DNA of 64,000 bases from Bacteroidota bacterium (GCA_018266915.1 JAFDZM010000042.1:43108-107107); one strand, 5' to 3'; shown: positions 53,646 to 61,899, counted from the first letter of the stretch. Translations and numbers: made by a program. The notes: generated from the sequence alone by a model not told the origin.

Positions 53646-53655
53646 CTGTTTTTGT

Positions 53656-54318
53656 TTATCTGGCGGCATTTACAATATCCAGCGCCTTCTGCGTATCACT
53701 ATATAATTGGTCAAACAACTGTTTTTCTAAAATCTCTCTCGTAATTAATTTACTTCCTAAACCAACAGCACAAACCCCTGCCTTAAACCAGGTGCTGATG
53801 TTGTCGTGATTTAATTCGACACCACCTGTCGGCATAAATAATTGTCCTGGAAATACTTCTTTTACAGCATTTAAAAAACCAGGCCCTAAGATATTTGCAG
53901 GGAATAACTTTATCAGTTGGGCACCATTCTTTTGCGCCAGGCTGATCTCAGTTGGCGTCATACAGCCGGGGCACCATAACAGTTCGTGCTTTGCCGCCAA
54001 TTGTGCAACTTCCGGATTTACAATTGGGGCGATGATGAAATCGGCGCCTGCGTCGATAAAATCAGCAGCCTCAGCTACAGTTTTTATAGTTCCGATACCG
54101 AGGAAAAGATCAGGCATTTCATGTTGCCTTGCTTTTACCAGTTGTTTAAAGTTTTCAAATGCCGATGGTCCCCGGTTGGTATATTCCAATACCCTTACGC
54201 CAGCTTTATATAACGCCCTGGTTGTTTGGAGGCTTATTTCTGCACCTGCATGGAAAAACAGGGGAAGCATTCCCTGTGTGGTAATGCTATTTAGTATGTC
54301 AAGCTGACGCTGATTCAT
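53656..54318 (-). CDS. kdgA: 2-dehydro-3-deoxy-phosphogluconate (KDPG) aldolase
   Basis: Splits KDPG to pyruvate and glyceraldehyde-3-phosphate, the last step of uronate breakdown. TIM-barrel class I aldolase of 220 residues. VRVLEYTNRGPSAFENF holds the catalytic Glu; GIGTIKTVAEAADFIDAGAD and LWCPGCMTPTEI follow. GAQLIKLFPANILGPGF has the Schiff-base Lys, and FMPTGGVELNHDNI is the phosphate-binding segment. Its start overlaps the kdgK stop by 20 bases, so translation is probably coupled. The Eda family also handles related keto-deoxy acids. Confidence 0.95.
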   Translation of the reverse strand: MNQRQLDILNSITTQGMLPLFFHAGAEISLQTTRALYKAGVRVLEYTNRGPSAFENFKQLVKARQHEMPDLFLGIGTIKTVAEAADFIDAGADFIIAPIVNPEVAQLAAKHELLWCPGCMTPTEISLAQKNGAQLIKLFPANILGPGFLNAVKEVFPGQLFMPTGGVELNHDNISTWFKAGVCAVGLGSKLITREILEKQLFDQLYSDTQKALDIVNAAR

Positions 54319-55351
54319 TTAAACGATTTTTGATTTCTTCTACAGTTTTATTGGTAGTGTCGCCCTCAATAAATAATTTGTCAAAGGCGCTCAATGTGGC
54401 AAATTCAAGTGTTTGATCAGGAGTATGATGATTATAAAAACCATAGATCAAACCTGCCATAAAACAATCGCCACTGCCTACGTTATTAATAATGATATCA
54501 GATGAGTACTCTGTAGAGTTGTATTGTTGACTGTCAGTGTATAAAGAGGTATAGTAATTAATACCTCCATTAATATCAAACCTGAAGGTATTAGCAACTG
54601 CTTTACATTTGGGATATTTTTCAATGATCTCTTGCGAAGTCTTTAAACTTGCCTCCAAATAATTGCTTTTTGAAACATCTGGACATAGATCCAATGTGAC
54701 CGGTATATTCAGCATTTTTTCAGCCGCCCAAATATTGCCCATAACCAGGTCGCAATATTTAACTAATTGCGGCACTACCTCATGGGGTTGTTTGCCATAT
54801 TGCCATAATTTCGCGCGATAGTTAAGGTCGATGGAAATGGTGATGTTTTTGCGTGATGCAGCAATAAGTGCCTCTTCGCAAACATCAGCGACGTTTTGGT
54901 TAATGGCAGGACAAATAGCACTGAAATTGAACCAGCTTACACCGTCGAGCACTTTATCCCAGTCGATCATTCCTGGTTTGAGCTCTGCAAATGCTGAACT
55001 GGCACGATCATAGATCAGCGAGTTATTTTTAAGATCGGCACCTTTGGTTAAAAAATATAATCCCACACGGTTCCCATGATAATAGGTATGCGGAGTTCTT
55101 ATGCCGTTGTCATTCAGAAACGATGTGATCTGTGCCGACATATCATTGTCGGGTAAAGCTGTCAAGTATTGAGCCGGTATTCCCCACAAAGCCAGGGCAG
55201 TAGCTACATTCAGCTCTGCACCCCCGATATAAAAAGGTACATTATTTTCCTTTAGCCAACGCTTTTCACTGTCGAGGCTAAGCCTGAATAATAGCTCTCC
55301 AAAATTTAATACAGAACCAGAATAATTTTTATTGATCTTTTCTTGACTCAT
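54299..55351 (-). CDS. kdgK: 2-keto-3-deoxygluconate kinase (PfkB family)
   Basis: Phosphorylates KDG to KDPG for the adjacent aldolase. PfkB fold with GELLFRLSLDSEKRW, YIGGAELNVATALALWGIPA, SIDLNYRAKLWQ and the anion-hole/ATP motif INNVGSGDCFMAGLIYG near residue 290. The start at 55351 (MSQEKINKNYSG) is chosen. The reading frame extends 61 codons further upstream, but that stretch has no similarity to kinases and covers the -7 box and operator. First gene of the kdgK-kdgA-exuT operon. Confidence 0.93.
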   Translation of the reverse strand: MSQEKINKNYSGSVLNFGELLFRLSLDSEKRWLKENNVPFYIGGAELNVATALALWGIPAQYLTALPDNDMSAQITSFLNDNGIRTPHTYYHGNRVGLYFLTKGADLKNNSLIYDRASSAFAELKPGMIDWDKVLDGVSWFNFSAICPAINQNVADVCEEALIAASRKNITISIDLNYRAKLWQYGKQPHEVVPQLVKYCDLVMGNIWAAEKMLNIPVTLDLCPDVSKSNYLEASLKTSQEIIEKYPKCKAVANTFRFDINGGINYYTSLYTDSQQYNSTEYSSDIIINNVGSGDCFMAGLIYGFYNHHTPDQTLEFATLSAFDKLFIEGDTTNKTVEEIKNRLNESASA

Positions 55352-55415
55352 TTTGCCACTCGAAAGCAGGGATTTGAAGGCCGTAAAAACGTGCCGTTTA
55401 TAATTTAGTGAGTTC

Positions 55416-55446
55416 CAAAAGTATCGTTGCAGATTTATCGATTCAA
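55416..55446 (-). promoter_or_regulatory. kdgK promoter
   Basis: Minus-strand TACTTTTG (55416-55423) is an exact TAnnTTTG -7 box, with a TTG (55444-55446) at the same 20-base spacing as in the uxaC promoter. Predicts a leader of about 60 bases before the ATG at 55351. Confidence 0.65.
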
Positions 55447-55463
55447 GTTTTAGAGTTAGATTA

Positions 55464-55485
55464 TTTACTTCATCGTTATAGTTGT
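55464..55485. promoter_or_regulatory. LacI-type operator of the kdgK-kdgA-exuT operon
   Basis: Core ACTTCATCGTTATAGT (55467-55482) matches 11 of 12 defined positions, with the outer TTTACT arm intact on one side only. It begins exactly 40 bases upstream of the kdgK -7 box, the same geometry as at uxaC. Confidence 0.62.
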
Positions 55486-55816
55486 TAAATGTTGATAAAT
55501 AGATCAATCGACGTTTTTCGCAAATTATAAACACGCAATTCTTTGAAGACGCAAATGAATGGGTTCAAAATTAGTACCATAAAGGATCATCTAAATCAAC
55601 GCTAATTTTCGTAAACTATCCAAAATGGTTCGAGAAGTACCCCGTTTGGGTATACCCGATTGTCTGAACTTAAAAATTTGCATTCACTATGCTTTTGAAT
55701 ACCCGGAAAAATGGTTATTTAGATATGAATTTACAGCCATGAATGTAGTACGCTATTCGTTGAGTTATGGACAAAAATAGTTGTAACAATAAGATTATCA
55801 ATCACATAATGGGATA

Positions 55817-55839
55817 GGTTTGAATTCCTCCCTCACCGC
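55817..55839 (+). other. Decayed 3' end of a tRNA-Ser gene (possible attachment-site scar)
   Basis: The stretch has the layout of a tRNA tail: a seven-base T loop TTTGAAT, a 3' T-stem strand TCCTC, a seven-base acceptor strand CCTCACC, then G at the discriminator position, as serine tRNAs have. The rest of a tRNA is absent upstream: no matching 5' T-stem, anticodon arm or GGTGAGG acceptor strand. It is followed 24 bases later by a hairpin terminator, as tRNA genes usually are. A 3' tRNA fragment with its native terminator is what an integrated element leaves at its far end. Confidence 0.4.
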
Positions 55840-55863
55840 TGAAAAAGCTTATTAGATTATGTC

Positions 55864-55897
55864 AAAAACCTGTAAATCATATGATTACAGGTTTTTT
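55864..55897. terminator. Bidirectional hairpin terminator
   Basis: AAAACCTGTAA and TACAGGTTTT arms enclose an ATCAT/ATGAT extension with a single bulged A, followed by seven T residues on the + strand and five on the - strand. It can end the PepSY-like gene (stop at 55987, - strand) and would also suit the former tRNA on the + strand. Confidence 0.8.
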
Positions 55898-55986
55898 TTA
55901 TTAAACCCGAAAAACCCAAAACATGCCAATAATGGTGGTTTAAAATATTTCATTAACGAAAACGAAGTTGTTATTTGGTTATTAAG

Positions 55987-56499
55987 TCAATCCTGAAACT
56001 CTCCGTTTTCGTTGATATTGATCTTAATCCGCTGATCGCCGTTTTCGAGAAGAAGTTTATAGCGCTTCTTCGCTTCGCCTTTGGAATCATAAAATTGTAC
56101 CTTATAAACATCTTTGGCAATAGCCCATTGCGGAAACCTTGTTGTTACGGCTGTTGTCACTGCCTTGGGAAGTTGCACGTTAGTGTATTTTTCTGCAGTT
56201 CTGATTAACTTACCGTTGGCATCATATGCTGCCAGGATCTTGCCGTTGGGAATGTAAAAGGTAATGTAATAGCCATCATAAGCGTCGTCGTAGTATTCAG
56301 ATGTTTTAACATTATAAGTGGCAGCTGTCGCCTGCAGTACTTTTACAGGCTGTGGAGCGCCTTTATAATCAACCGCACTCAGGTATTTGTACTTGACCGC
56401 CCTAATAACGACTTCGGGTAAAGTAATTTGAGCGAAAGAATGGATTGACATGCCAGCCAGGCATATCACCAGAACTAAAAAGAATTTAATTTTTTTCAT
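55987..56499 (-). CDS. Exported PepSY-like domain protein
   Basis: Signal peptide of about 23 residues (ending SFAQ). The mature 147 residues look like two tandem PepSY-like units (the beta-lactamase-inhibitor-like fold common in Bacteroidota). One is ITLPEVVIRAVKYKYLSAVD with EYYDDAYDGYYITFYIPNGK. The other is VQLPKAVTTAVTTRFPQWAI with EAKKRYKLLLENGDQRIKIN. Each has a helix then a beta-meander. The role of such proteins is unknown; periplasmic binding is a guess. Single gene with its own terminator. Confidence 0.68.
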   Translation of the reverse strand: MKKIKFFLVLVICLAGMSIHSFAQITLPEVVIRAVKYKYLSAVDYKGAPQPVKVLQATAATYNVKTSEYYDDAYDGYYITFYIPNGKILAAYDANGKLIRTAEKYTNVQLPKAVTTAVTTRFPQWAIAKDVYKVQFYDSKGEAKKRYKLLLENGDQRIKININENGEFQD

Positions 56500-56697
56500 G
56501 GCTTTAAAATTTTTTAATGCTTTAAAATCAACTTTCTATAACCTTTATTGGTTGTTACAGCTTTGTTTGTTATAACTCAAAGTACCTGATAATCATAGCC
56601 TTTTTCTATGACCTTCATCACATACAATATTGATTGTCGTCAGCTTAGCTAACGTCTCGGGACATTCCACCAGATAGATAATGATGCGAACATCAAA

Positions 56698-56716
56698 TTG
56701 ATGATTTCGATCACAG
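56698..56716. promoter_or_regulatory. Possible half-conserved CRP/FNR-type site before the stress-protein gene
   Basis: GATGA-N6-TCACA, with the right half perfect and the left half three of five, about 75 bases before the stress-protein ATG. Weak alone, but a perfect site of the same type lies at 61793-61810. Confidence 0.3.
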
Positions 56717-56789
56717 TTTTAGCTGACAAAAATCATTGATCGGCACCCGGTCATTTATCGAAATTTACAATACTCAGAAATCGCCTGTT

Positions 56790-57614
56790 ATGCGAAAAAT
56801 CTTATTACTTACTGATGGTTCATTTGCAGCTAAGAATGCCGCCGGGATAGCCTTGAATATTGCACAAAAAATGAGTGCGGACTTGCTGGTTGGTAAACTC
56901 AATAAGGTTATTGCTCCATATAAACAATTGGCCCTAGCCGGAGACCAGCAAATACAGGTCGATCAGGATTCATCAGAAACGCCGGGTGAACGATCAATTC
57001 AGAGACCTAATACATCCGAGTTTAAGCCCAGTGTTAGTTATATTGATTTAACAGATTTCGATGCTCAAAAGGTGGTCCAACTTGTCATTCAGCAAGATAT
57101 CAGGTTGTTGATAAAAGGAATTAAAGCAAGCGACGATGGTAAAATCGCACAGGAATTCAATATTCACTCGGTACTCAATAGGGTTGCATGTCCGCTGCTA
57201 TTGGTGCCAGACAATTGGAAGAGTATAAACTTTGAACGGATTGTTTATATGGCCGACCTCCGGTATTGCAAATTCCAGGTGCTGAAATACTTGGCCCAAT
57301 TAGGCGATTCATATAACGCCAGTTTGTTGGTTGCCCATATTTCGGAAAAAGGTATCCCGGATATGGATAAGGACTATGCGCGTCAGTTTTTTGATGGGGT
57401 GATCTGCACCAATATATGTTATAGCCGGTTACTTTTTGATCATATCAAAGAGCAAAATCTTCTCAGAGCTACCGATGTCCTGATACATGGGATGAATACC
57501 GATTTGTTGGTACTTGTTAATCATCATTTTCACTTCGAAGAGATTATAGGCAGGTATATTTCGCACATCATGCCGGAGCACGTAACTATACCTCTTCTTG
57601 TATTTCCGTGTTGA
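56790..57614 (+). CDS. Universal stress protein, tandem UspA-like domains
   Basis: Cytoplasmic protein of 274 residues. The first UspA-like fold begins KILLLTDGSFAAKNAAGIAL, passes through the shared QQDIRLLIKGIK strand, and ends RVACPLLLVPDNW. The second begins FERIVYMADLRYCKFQVLKY and ends MPEHVTIPLLVFPC. The canonical G-2x-G-9x-G(S/T) ATP-binding motif is not evident in either half, so it may belong to the non-nucleotide-binding kind. The Met at 56790 starts directly at the first beta strand and is preferred over one 18 codons upstream. It leads a set of small stress and signalling genes. Confidence 0.72.
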   Translation: MRKILLLTDGSFAAKNAAGIALNIAQKMSADLLVGKLNKVIAPYKQLALAGDQQIQVDQDSSETPGERSIQRPNTSEFKPSVSYIDLTDFDAQKVVQLVIQQDIRLLIKGIKASDDGKIAQEFNIHSVLNRVACPLLLVPDNWKSINFERIVYMADLRYCKFQVLKYLAQLGDSYNASLLVAHISEKGIPDMDKDYARQFFDGVICTNICYSRLLFDHIKEQNLLRATDVLIHGMNTDLLVLVNHHFHFEEIIGRYISHIMPEHVTIPLLVFPC

Positions 57615-57703
57615 TTGTGACAGCTATCAAAATTTCGGATGATGATGGTCATGTGGTAACTGTGCCATTGTATTTTATTTTTGAAAGTAAATCAAATAAT
57701 GCC

Positions 57704-58350
57704 ATGAGCACATTGAAACCTGAATACATCGTTGCAATCGGAGGAGCAACGGAGTATTTAGAGCCTTTGCTAAGATTTTTTGACCGGACTCTAAATGACA
57801 GTGTGAGCTATGTTATACTCCGGCACATTTCTGCAGATGCTCAAAATCTGTTGAAGGAAATATTACAACCACACTCCAAACTTGAAGTACTGGAGGGAGG
57901 AAATAACATGCAGGTTGAAAATAATAAGGTATATGTATTACCTACCGGGTATTACATGACGATAAAGAATAAGGTACTGAATTTGCAAGAGAGAAAGGAG
58001 GCCCGTAATTGTGCTATCGATATTTTTATGGACTCACTTGCTGCTGATTTTAAAGAAAGATCAATAGGAATTTTTCTATCTGGTGGTGTTAGTAATGGGG
58101 TTGATGGTGCGACCAGCATAAAAAAGCGGGAGGTATTGTATTGGTGCAAGAACCTTCGTCATGTGAATTTAACATGTTGCCGCTAAAGGTCATCGATTCC
58201 GGAAACTTTGATCATATCCTGTTGCCGGAGCAAATGCCCCGGGTTATCCTGCATTATGTTGCGGACTCCCTTAAAAAACCAAAACATAGAAGTTCAGCCC
58301 AAAAAAATCGGCGTGATGCGATAGTTAGTAAATACAATGCAGGTAGGTAG
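57704..58350 (+). pseudogene. CheB-like methylesterase domain, split by a -1 frameshift at A_AAA_AAG
   Basis: Two overlapping frames together encode one CheB-type domain. The first runs from the Met at 57704 (EYIVAIGGATEYLEPLLRFF, SVSYVILRHIS, VYVLPTGYYMTI, IGIFLSGGVSNGVDGATSIK). The second continues as GGIVLVQEPSSCEFNMLP, then AIDSG-like VIDSGNFDHILLPEQMPRVI, to the stop at 58350. The join falls at AAAAAAG (58120-58126), phased exactly as a -1 slippery heptamer; slipping there gives the family-consensus IKKAGG. The nucleophile Ser of GASAGG is Ala-Thr here and the Asp of SDG is Asn, so the catalytic triad is incomplete. Reading without a shift ends at 58186. Could be a decaying gene, a sequencing error in a run of A, or programmed frameshifting. 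Confidence 0.7.
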
Positions 58351-58369
58351 TTTAATCATTAAAAATGAA

Positions 58370-59155
58370 ATGTCAGACAGGTTTAAATATGTAGGATTGA
58401 TTATCCTGTTCAATTTATCTATTGCTTACGGACATGGGGCTGGGATCGATACCTCGAAATTGCCGAAATATAGTTATTTGATATATGGGTACAGTTCTTC
58501 GGGCAGTTGTGTACAGGCAACGGGGTTTTTTGTCAGCAAAAGGAATCGTACTTACCTGGTTACAGCTTGCCACGTCATCAATGGCTGGCTTTTTGAATCA
58601 TTCGATAAAAAAGAAAGCTATCCCGATACCCTTTTTGTTAAAACCGAATTAAAGAACACTCAGCGGGATACATCTTTAGCAATAGACATCAGCAAGCTTA
58701 AATATATAAAGGCTGATCCTAATAGCGATGACATTTATTTTATACCGATTAACATACCACCGGGTTGCGAAATTTACAGGTTAGACTCACTCATATTGAA
58801 CTTTACGCCTATAACGGCAATCCCCAAAGAAGTGCTTGCTTATGGTTTTATAGTTGGTGATGACGAACTTTCTTCAAAACAGTTTTTTAAAATGCCATCA
58901 TTGCCGAACAGGGCCACTGTTTATATACCGGATTGGGATGCATACTCGTGCTCCCCACTTGTGTATGAACTTGGTTATTCAGGTGCGGATTTAGGCCCTG
59001 GTAACTCCGGTGCTCCTGTATATTTTATCACAGGAAATTCTGATGACGCTGCCCACTTGCAATTTGGCGGCCTTTTATTTGGAGGAAACCAAACTAAACA
59101 TCGCGCATTGGTAATTAGGCCTGAATTGGTAAAAGTCTTATACGATGAACTTTGA
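58370..59155 (+). CDS. Exported trypsin-like serine protease domain protein
   Basis: A signal segment spans about residues 5-22 (KYVGLIILFNLSIAYGHG). The chymotrypsin-fold signs are SGSCVQATGFFVSKRNRTYL then VTACHVING (catalytic His near residue 70), a DSDDIYFIP-type NSDDIYFIPI (candidate Asp), and DLGPGNSGAPVYF (nucleophile Ser with oxyanion-hole Gly). Both key motifs are intact, so activity is plausible. The usual glycine-rich trypsin core is extended by loops. Met at 58370 avoids overlap with the CheB-like frame; another Met at 58337 is possible. Function in the cell envelope is unknown. Confidence 0.7.
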   Translation: MSDRFKYVGLIILFNLSIAYGHGAGIDTSKLPKYSYLIYGYSSSGSCVQATGFFVSKRNRTYLVTACHVINGWLFESFDKKESYPDTLFVKTELKNTQRDTSLAIDISKLKYIKADPNSDDIYFIPINIPPGCEIYRLDSLILNFTPITAIPKEVLAYGFIVGDDELSSKQFFKMPSLPNRATVYIPDWDAYSCSPLVYELGYSGADLGPGNSGAPVYFITGNSDDAAHLQFGGLLFGGNQTKHRALVIRPELVKVLYDEL

Positions 59156-59212
59156 AAAACATAAGTTACCTCAATAAATACACTTACTATTTAAGCTTCA
59201 TATGGCGGGTAT

Positions 59213-61732
59213 TCAACGCCTTTTCGACCATTTAACAGCTTCGTACCAAATTACCGAGATAAGCCCAATTCCGGTGCTGATAAAGGCCTGCTGTTGGCTA
59301 AGCCTGCCAAGCCCGAAAAATGTAGCCAGGCTTTTTATTAGGAATAACGCCATAGTGATAGCGATAGTAATAAAAATAACAAGCGGAATCATATAGTTAC
59401 GGCTTCTCAGGGTCGTGATAATTGAGTAATAAAATGAACGGTTAACCAGCGTCAGGAAAATATTTGCTGTGACGAGTGTCAAAAAGACCATCGATCGTGT
59501 GCTTGTTTCACTGAAACCTTTAGCGACTGAAAATTGATAAACCAGTAAAATGCCCAATGTAATTATCAATCCCTGGATAACGCTTGTGGCAAGTTCTTTC
59601 CAATTAAAAAAAGTTGTGGTGTATGGACGTGGTGACCGGAGCATAGTATTTTTTTCCATTGGCTCATTCTCGTACACAATAGAGCAGGTAGGTCCCATAA
59701 TCAACTCAAGAAAAATGACATGTACCGGGCTGAAAATATTGGGGTATACCCACCCCAAAACTAATGGTATAAAAACTGTCAAAATGATTGGTATATGTAT
59801 TGAAATAATGTATTGGATGGCTTTTTTAAGATTAGCATAGATCTTTCTTCCTATCGCAACAGCATCAACCATCTTTGAAAGATCGTCATCCAGTAGTATA
59901 AGCGACGCGGCCTCCCTTGCTATTTCGGTACCTTTTTTGCCCATTGCAATACCAATATGCGCGGATTTTAACGCAGGGGCATCATTGATCCCATCGCCCG
60001 TCATCGCCACAACTTGTTTATTTGACTTAAGCGTATTTATAACCACCAATTTTGCATCAGGAAACATCCTCGCAAATAATTTACCAGACATGATTTTTAA
60101 GTCCCGGTCTTTATCCGGTAAGTTCATCAACGCTTCACCGGTAATGGCCTCCTTGTAACCTCTGAATCCAATTTCCCTGCCAATGGCCATCGCCGTAAGC
60201 GCATTATCCCCGGTAATCATCCTGACATCGATACCGGCATTATAAAAAGCAGTTAATACCGACTTTATATTCTTTTTGGGAGGGTCATAAAATGCAATAA
60301 GCCCTTTAAAGCGAAAAGGTATATCCTGTTGCAATAATGGAAATTCATAACCTGAAAACATCGATTCAGCAATGCCTAATACCCTGTAACCATCAACGGT
60401 CATTGCTTTAACGATTTTGTTGATTTTGCTCTTTTCATTCTGATTTAATCCGCACAATTTAATAATTGCTTCCGGTGCCCCCTTTGCTGCTACGATACGG
60501 CTTGACTTATCATTTTCAAATATATGGGTCATCATAGGAGGATTGCCCCCAAGCGGGTACTCGTGAACCATGCGATAATCATGCCTTGCGTCATATGGGC
60601 ATATTGATTGATAAGCCTCGTGCAGTGCAATCTCCATAGGATCAAAAGGTATGGGCTCACTGGCCCACATAGCCGTTGTTATCAACTCTTTTTCGTCAGA
60701 AACAAGTTTCTTTGAAAATTCCGTTATTCGCGGTGATGACTCAGCCCAAAGCCTGGCGATGTTCATTTCATTTTCGGTGACAGTGCCTGTTTTATCTACA
60801 CAAATCACGGTTGCACTGCCCAGCGACTCCACTGTTTTCATTTGCTTGACAATTACACCTATTTTCATTAACCGAAAGGTCCCCAGCGCCATGAAAGTGG
60901 TGAATGCAACGGGTATTTCCTCGGGCAAAATGCTCATGGCCAGGGTAAGTGATTTGAGCAAACTATCGACGAGTTGGTGCGAGCGCAAAAAGTTAAGTAC
61001 CCATACTGCTATAAAAACCAAAGCACCCGCAATGACCATAACCCTAACAAATTGACTTATTTGCAGTTCAAGCGGAGTTTGTTCATCGTTTACTTTTTCA
61101 AGACTTTTGCCGATTTGTCCCCATCGGGTATTATTACCTATCGCGGTCACTTTTGCAATGGCTAAACCACTCACCACGACCGTCCCCCTATAAATATTAT
61201 CGTTTGTATTATCCTGGCCTTTGTAAACCGGCAGCGACTCTCCGGTCAGCGCCGATTCATTCACGAAAAAATCATTGGACCGGAGTATTTCGCCGTCGGC
61301 AGGTATCATAATTCCTTCTTCAGCAATAAAGCAGTCGCCGATTACCAGATCTTCAATATTCAGAAGGCAGGTTATTCCATCGCGAATTACCTTGCAAAGC
61401 GGTTGATTGAATTTCTCAAGTTTTTTTAACGCATTCCTGCTTTTTTTATCCTGGTATAAGGATATAGCGGAAATTAAAATAATTGAAGCGATCATGAATA
61501 TTGCATCACCTGTGGCCCCGTTTGCAAAGTAAATGACTGATGCAATCAACAATAAAAGCACCATAGGTTCACTAACCAACCCTTTAACAGCCTTCCAGAT
61601 GGCATTTTCTTTATGATAAACCAGGATATTACTGCCGTATTGCTCCCGTGCTTTTAACACTTGTTCTGCGGTTAACCCTTTAATTCCGAAATTATTAGCA
61701 GAAGGAGTGGTTTCTGCGGATGGTGGTAACAT
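59213..61732 (-). CDS. P-type cation-transporting ATPase (P2-like)
   Basis: Ion pump of 839 residues with the N-terminal cation-ATPase domain (GLTAEQVLKAREQYGSNIL). Actuator motif NESALTGESLPV is near residue 163, membrane-helix motif ILPEEIPVAF near 270, and phosphorylated Asp in CVDKTGTVTENEM at 313. KGAPEAI is near 417, MITGDN near 505 and MTGDGINDAPALKSAHIGIA near 577. The layout resembles calcium ATPases. Helix 4 has PEEIP where these have PEGLP, and the sixth core helix reads FLELIMGPTCSIVYENEP, lacking the usual Asn-x-x-x-Asp calcium pair. The transported ion is therefore uncertain. Divergent from the LOG-family gene across a CRP/FNR-type palindrome. Confidence 0.87.
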   Translation of the reverse strand: MLPPSAETTPSANNFGIKGLTAEQVLKAREQYGSNILVYHKENAIWKAVKGLVSEPMVLLLLIASVIYFANGATGDAIFMIASIILISAISLYQDKKSRNALKKLEKFNQPLCKVIRDGITCLLNIEDLVIGDCFIAEEGIMIPADGEILRSNDFFVNESALTGESLPVYKGQDNTNDNIYRGTVVVSGLAIAKVTAIGNNTRWGQIGKSLEKVNDEQTPLELQISQFVRVMVIAGALVFIAVWVLNFLRSHQLVDSLLKSLTLAMSILPEEIPVAFTTFMALGTFRLMKIGVIVKQMKTVESLGSATVICVDKTGTVTENEMNIARLWAESSPRITEFSKKLVSDEKELITTAMWASEPIPFDPMEIALHEAYQSICPYDARHDYRMVHEYPLGGNPPMMTHIFENDKSSRIVAAKGAPEAIIKLCGLNQNEKSKINKIVKAMTVDGYRVLGIAESMFSGYEFPLLQQDIPFRFKGLIAFYDPPKKNIKSVLTAFYNAGIDVRMITGDNALTAMAIGREIGFRGYKEAITGEALMNLPDKDRDLKIMSGKLFARMFPDAKLVVINTLKSNKQVVAMTGDGINDAPALKSAHIGIAMGKKGTEIAREAASLILLDDDLSKMVDAVAIGRKIYANLKKAIQYIISIHIPIILTVFIPLVLGWVYPNIFSPVHVIFLELIMGPTCSIVYENEPMEKNTMLRSPRPYTTTFFNWKELATSVIQGLIITLGILLVYQFSVAKGFSETSTRSMVFLTLVTANIFLTLVNRSFYYSIITTLRSRNYMIPLVIFITIAITMALFLIKSLATFFGLGRLSQQQAFISTGIGLISVIWYEAVKWSKRR

Positions 61733-61792
61733 TTTCGTAGGTTTTATTTAATCTGTTCAGAAAATCAAAAGTCGGTCGAATAATCTAAAAGA

Positions 61793-61810
61793 TTGTGACT
61801 CAAATCACAA
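61793..61810. promoter_or_regulatory. CRP/FNR-family binding site
   Basis: TTGTGA-N6-TCACAA is a perfect inverted repeat. It lies 60 bases before the P-type ATPase start (- strand) and 90 bases before the LOG-family start (+ strand), so it may control both. The N6 spacing and half-sites are those of the Crp/Fnr family. Confidence 0.62.
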
Positions 61811-61899
61811 GCGGGTTTGATCCTTGTCATGTATAGTCCAGCTTACACAGACGAATTTTGTTTTGGAGGCCAGCAATTAAAAACCCGGTCACCGTAACA

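Larger units (their letters stand above)
55352..55986. other. Intergenic region between the uronate and stress regions
   Basis: No gene is supported in these 635 bases. From left to right they hold the kdgK leader and promoter, the kdgK operator, and about 330 bases of AT-rich sequence without a recognisable gene (with a 10-bp palindrome, GGGTATACCC, at 55648-55657). Then come a tRNA-Ser-like 3' end and a terminator hairpin. The change in gene content across this point makes it a likely junction. Confidence 0.5.

Noticed and set aside
52974..53744. 256-codon open frame on the plus strand
   Set aside because: Antisense to exuT and kdgA, no signal or domain pattern; the exuT frame is well supported.
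55352..55534. 61-codon N-terminal extension of kdgK
   Set aside because: No similarity to PfkB kinases, AT-rich, and it contains the predicted promoter and operator.
55648..55657. GGGTATACCC palindrome
   Set aside because: Short, isolated, not tied to a promoter box or gene start; left as part of the intergenic description.
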